A DNA stretch of 64,000 bases from Gigaspora rosea (taxonomy: Eukaryota; Glomeromycota; Glomeromycetes; Diversisporales; Gigasporaceae): positions 94,891 to 158,890 of the forward strand of contig QKWP01000073.1 of NCBI GenBank assembly GCA_003550325.1. Reading direction: 5' to 3'. Shown here in pieces: positions 61,326-64,000 of this stretch. The notes below the pieces were generated by a model. The model was not told the origin of the DNA, made no database searches, and was given only the letters and a program-made list of their open reading frames with translations. The translations under genes and the position numbers were made by a program. How positions within the stretch are numbered: the stretch's first letter is position 1; each line of letters begins with the position of its first letter.

Positions 61326-61652
61326 AAATGAAGGCAAATCGGGCTCTAATTAGCATAACGTAATCCTGATATGAACCTTATTCGAAACAAATCTTTGCCA
61401 GAAATAGGAGACCTTTAGGATACTAATTAGGTTAATATAGATGTTCAATACATATCAGGATGCTAATAACTCAATTGGTAAATCGATAAAGCTTGTCTAA
61501 TAGCTTAATTAATTTACCTATAGTATCTGATATGTATTGAATATCTATATGAACCCGATTAGTATCCTAAAGGTCTTCTTTCTATTTCTGCCAAATATCC
61601 GTTTCAAATAAGAATTATGTTATACTAGTTAGAGCCTGATTTGCCTTTATTT
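61326..61652. mobile_element. Foldback MITE inside intron
   Basis: AAATGAAGGCAAATCGGGCT and its inverse AGCCTGATTTGCCTTTATTT close arms of about 150 bp (inner landmarks GACCTTTAGGATACTAAT / ATTAGTATCCTAAAGGTC). It lies in the 61267-61713 intron, so the splice sites are left intact. Confidence 0.85.
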
Positions 61653-62382
61653 AACTCGTGCATTATAAATATAATATATAAACTTATCTCTAATTTATAT
61701 AATGCTTTTGTAGACATCATCCAAGACAATAACCAAGGCTAGAACCTATAGTAATACTAATAGACCCGGATGTGAAATGCTATCAAAACCAATAATTACA
61801 CGAGTAAGAATTACTTCAGAAATAGAACAGCAATTCAAAAAATTTTTTGCTAATAAAAATGTTATAAATATAAGCTCATACAAAGTTGATTCCAAGACTG
61901 GTCAGCCTCTTAAATATCTAAAAGACCAAAAGGAAACCTTGTAGCAAAAATATTTTGAGCTGTATCCAACTGGAATGAAACGATCAACTTTTATGACACG
62001 CTTACGAGATGGTTCTTATGCATATCGTGATGATTTAGGAGGTTTATGTTATACTTGTAATGAATATGGCTATAGTGTTTTTGAAGAGTTAGAAGGGTTA
62101 GTTAAAAAAAAGGTAGAGAATCAAAATAATCAAGAAAGTAAATATCTTTGCACAATTATAAAAACTTATCTAATTATACTCGTATGTTATTAGAATCAGC
62201 TAATCGACAAGCTTGATTTTTTATGTCAGCATTTAAAATGTAATTATGAAAAGGAGCTTCAAGTTAATTGTCTTGGTCGTACATATCATACAGAAACTTT
62301 AGAACATTGTCTTCCATATGCGTTTGGTAATTGTTCCAAGCAACATACTTCGAATTGTGAAAACTGTAATAAAATATTTGAA

Positions 62383-62937
62383 TTGTTTGATGAATTAATT
62401 AAAAAAATTCCACAAAATATTGAATTCATAATTGAGAATAGAAAAAAGCTTCAATATTATATATCACATCAGGCATGCAAAATGTATCTAAATACTCAGC
62501 TTAATGCTCAACTACTTAGTCTAGATAATAAAGGCACTATTATGGTAGCAGATTATAAGATGAGGATTTTAAAAAAAACAGCACATGAAGTCAAATCAGA
62601 TTTTTTTGGAAAATCTGAATGGACGCTACATACAATTTTAGTATATACAAAGATACCTACTTCTAATGAATTACAAGTCCAAGTATTTGATCATTGGTCA
62701 TCAGACACAGTTCAGGATGCATGGTTCACAGGCTCGGCTTTTGAAGCAGTTTTTAATACGCTTGAACCAAAACCAAAATGGGTAAAGATCTTGTCAGATA
62801 ATGGTGATCATTATCATTGTGCCGAATTAATGTCAATAATTATCAATTGGAACTCATGGTATGGTATAGAAGTATGTAGTTGGACTTTTTTAGAGGCCAG
62901 GAAGGCCAAGACTACCGTTGACTCACATCATGCTCAA
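62383..62937 (+). pseudogene. DDE/RNase H-like core exon
   Basis: The open frame shows three evenly spaced acidic motifs: MVADYKMRILKK (Asp), WVKILSDNGDHYHCAEL (Asp/Asn) and FLEARKAKTTVDSHHAQ (Glu/Asp), with VFDHWSSDTVQDAWFTG between the first two. The layout resembles a large eukaryotic family of unnamed proteins with DYKMK...SDNA...DGKG-D motifs that I recall from animal and fungal genomes. The DDE interpretation is inferred from spacing and not proven. It ends at a GTAAGT donor. Confidence 0.6.
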
Positions 62938-63556
62938 GTAAGTTATAAAAGAAAGCTTTATAATATAAATTATAATACTTACTATAAACATTTTGTTTAA
63001 GATTGCCCATTCTATAAGATGATATGTTCGATTAGGCTACAGTATAAATAAAGGAGATGATATAGAAAAAGCAATAAAAGATATCTGTGGGACAACTGTA
63101 GCAAATATAAAACCGGATCGAAAAAATGCCAATAAAAACAAACCTAAACTTCCTGGAATCTCAAATTGGTATCAATTTAAATATCCAATAGAGGGTGAAT
63201 TTGCAGGTTTTTTGTGTGCTCGACCTCTTCCACATTTTGGTGAATAGAAAAATATATCTCTAGCGGAAATCTATAAATCAATGAAGGAAGAAGAGTTAAA
63301 ACAACCAAATCCTGAAGTTTCAACTTGCATGAATCCTAATTCCCAATAGATCATACTAATGCCATTATTAGGTAAATATTTATTATATTCTATTGTGAAT
63401 AAGTAATCTAAATTATTAAAATATAATAATTACGTCTAGAAAATTCTAATACTATTCAAATTTTCTGTCAAAACGAATTGAAAAATTCCTTATTCACCAT
63501 AATCACATAATTATAAACGATTATAATTCATTATCTGTTATTACCTTTTATTTTAG

Positions 63557-63703
63557 GTCCCGATCCTAGCCGATTAACTAAAGATATAATTAAGAATGAA
63601 TTAAATCAAAGAGGTATACAATGTAACGAAGAAAAGACTAAGTTAGAACTAGTTACTATGTTAAGAACAAATATGCAATACGAAAATTTGAATAAAATTG
63701 AAG
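63557..63703 (+). pseudogene. SAP domain exon
   Basis: The exon, bounded by TTTTAG and a GGTACC donor, encodes LTKDIIKNELNQRGIQCNEE then KLELVTML, the helix-turn-helix SAP pattern that binds AT-rich DNA in nuclear proteins. It belongs to the gene of copy B. Confidence 0.7.
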
Positions 63704-63764
63704 GTACCTAAATTCAATATACTTATATATATAAATCTGTTCTAATTTTATTTCAATTCTATAG

Positions 63765-63999
63765 AGGCGTGGCAAGTAACCAGCACAAGTAATTTCATAG
63801 AAAAAAATATAATTACGATTCCTGAAATACAAGAGAGCACAAATAAACAAATGTTATCTTTGGGCAAAGAAAACCAACTAGAAATCAGATATTGGTTGGA
63901 TTCTATTGGCATTTGTGAAATAAGATTCTTATTCTAAAAACTCTATAGATCTGAATATTTTCGTATAGGTTGGACATTGAAAGAAATGCAGGAATATGG
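63765..63999 (+). other. Terminal exon region, runs to window edge
   Basis: After an ATAG acceptor an open stretch (EAWQVTSTSNFIEKNI, then KENQLEIRYWLDSIGICEIR) continues for about 55 codons to a TAA near 63937. The remaining bases to 63999 (WTLKEMQEYG after an apparent TATAG) suggest one more exon continuing beyond the window. Confidence 0.45.
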
Positions 64000-64000
64000 A

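Larger units (their letters stand above)
59939..63930 (+). pseudogene. Copy B: FYR-like/DDE-like/SAP multi-exon gene
   Basis: Parts in order: FYR-like N-terminal region (59939-60594), KATGCVEITPYSKDQ segment (to about 60955), exon ending LLKNLR at 61266, intron 61267-61713, exon from 61714 (KARTYSNTNRPGCEM; SAYRDDLGG-like), a Cys-rich stretch (62260-62390; HCLPYAFGNC, CENCNK), the DDE/RNase H-like core to 62937, an exon from 63002 (GISNWYQFKYPIEGEFAGF), SAP exon 63557-63703 and a further exon from 63765. Exon borders have good GT-AG sites. Several stops (for example at 61942, 63020 and 63246) and frameshifts break it. The gene may continue past the window. I do not recognise a named family. 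It could be a decaying host multigene-family member or an unnamed transposon. Confidence 0.6.

Overview
The window looks like a repeat-rich, AT-rich fungal chromosome segment, most likely from an arbuscular mycorrhizal fungus (Glomeromycotina, Rhizophagus-like). The clues are short spliceosomal introns (about 60-90 bp), fungal-type fused GARS-AIRS, fragments of Sel1/TPR repeat genes and of Uma2-like PD-(D/E)XK genes (families I know to be expanded in that lineage), and a very dense load of foldback/MITE elements. The taxonomic call is an inference from content, not from a search.

Only one stretch looks like ordinary host housekeeping sequence. About 47.9-54.6 kb, on the minus strand, carries an intact 13-exon gene for translation initiation factor eIF3 subunit L and an intact 16-exon gene for the bifunctional purine enzyme GARS-AIRS (Ade5,7 type). 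Both splice models close in frame (541 and 799 aa). They are followed by a Uma2-like gene at about 55.3-56.2 kb; a decayed relative of it lies at 46.0-46.9 kb.

Layout: 0.24-10.8 kb is one decayed LINE (minus strand; ORF1, AP endonuclease, reverse transcriptase, RNase H), split by a 2.46 kb terminal-inverted-repeat (TIR) element with a 1.49 kb near-perfect palindrome, a hAT-type MITE and a nested MITE pair. 11.2-13.5 kb holds a diverged foldback and a SINE-like retroposon with a tRNA-like head. 13.49-19.85 kb is a pogo-like transposon with three hAT-type MITEs inside. 19.9-23.2 kb holds more SINE-like copies, two of them head to head around a second GGACCCCG element. 24.6-27.7 kb is a FAR1/MULE transposase relic. 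27.9-32.2 kb has MITEs and Sel1/TPR relics with an apparently exact 639 bp tandem duplication. 32.25-39.42 kb is a hAT element with an 8 bp target duplication and four younger insertions. 42.05-44.00 kb is a Tc1/mariner element, followed directly by a 1.14 kb hAT-type MITE. 57.8-64.0 kb holds a partly duplicated multi-exon gene of unclear nature, with a FYR-like N-terminal region, a DDE/RNase H-like core and a SAP domain; it runs to the window edge.

No LTR retroelement, virus-like element, CRISPR array, rRNA or functional tRNA gene was recognised. Most non-host content is plain DNA transposons, a LINE and SINE-like retroposons, with target-site duplications (TSDs) giving clear insertion order in many places. 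Two single N bases lie exactly at tandem-duplication junctions (42905 and 59618), so local assembly should be treated with caution.
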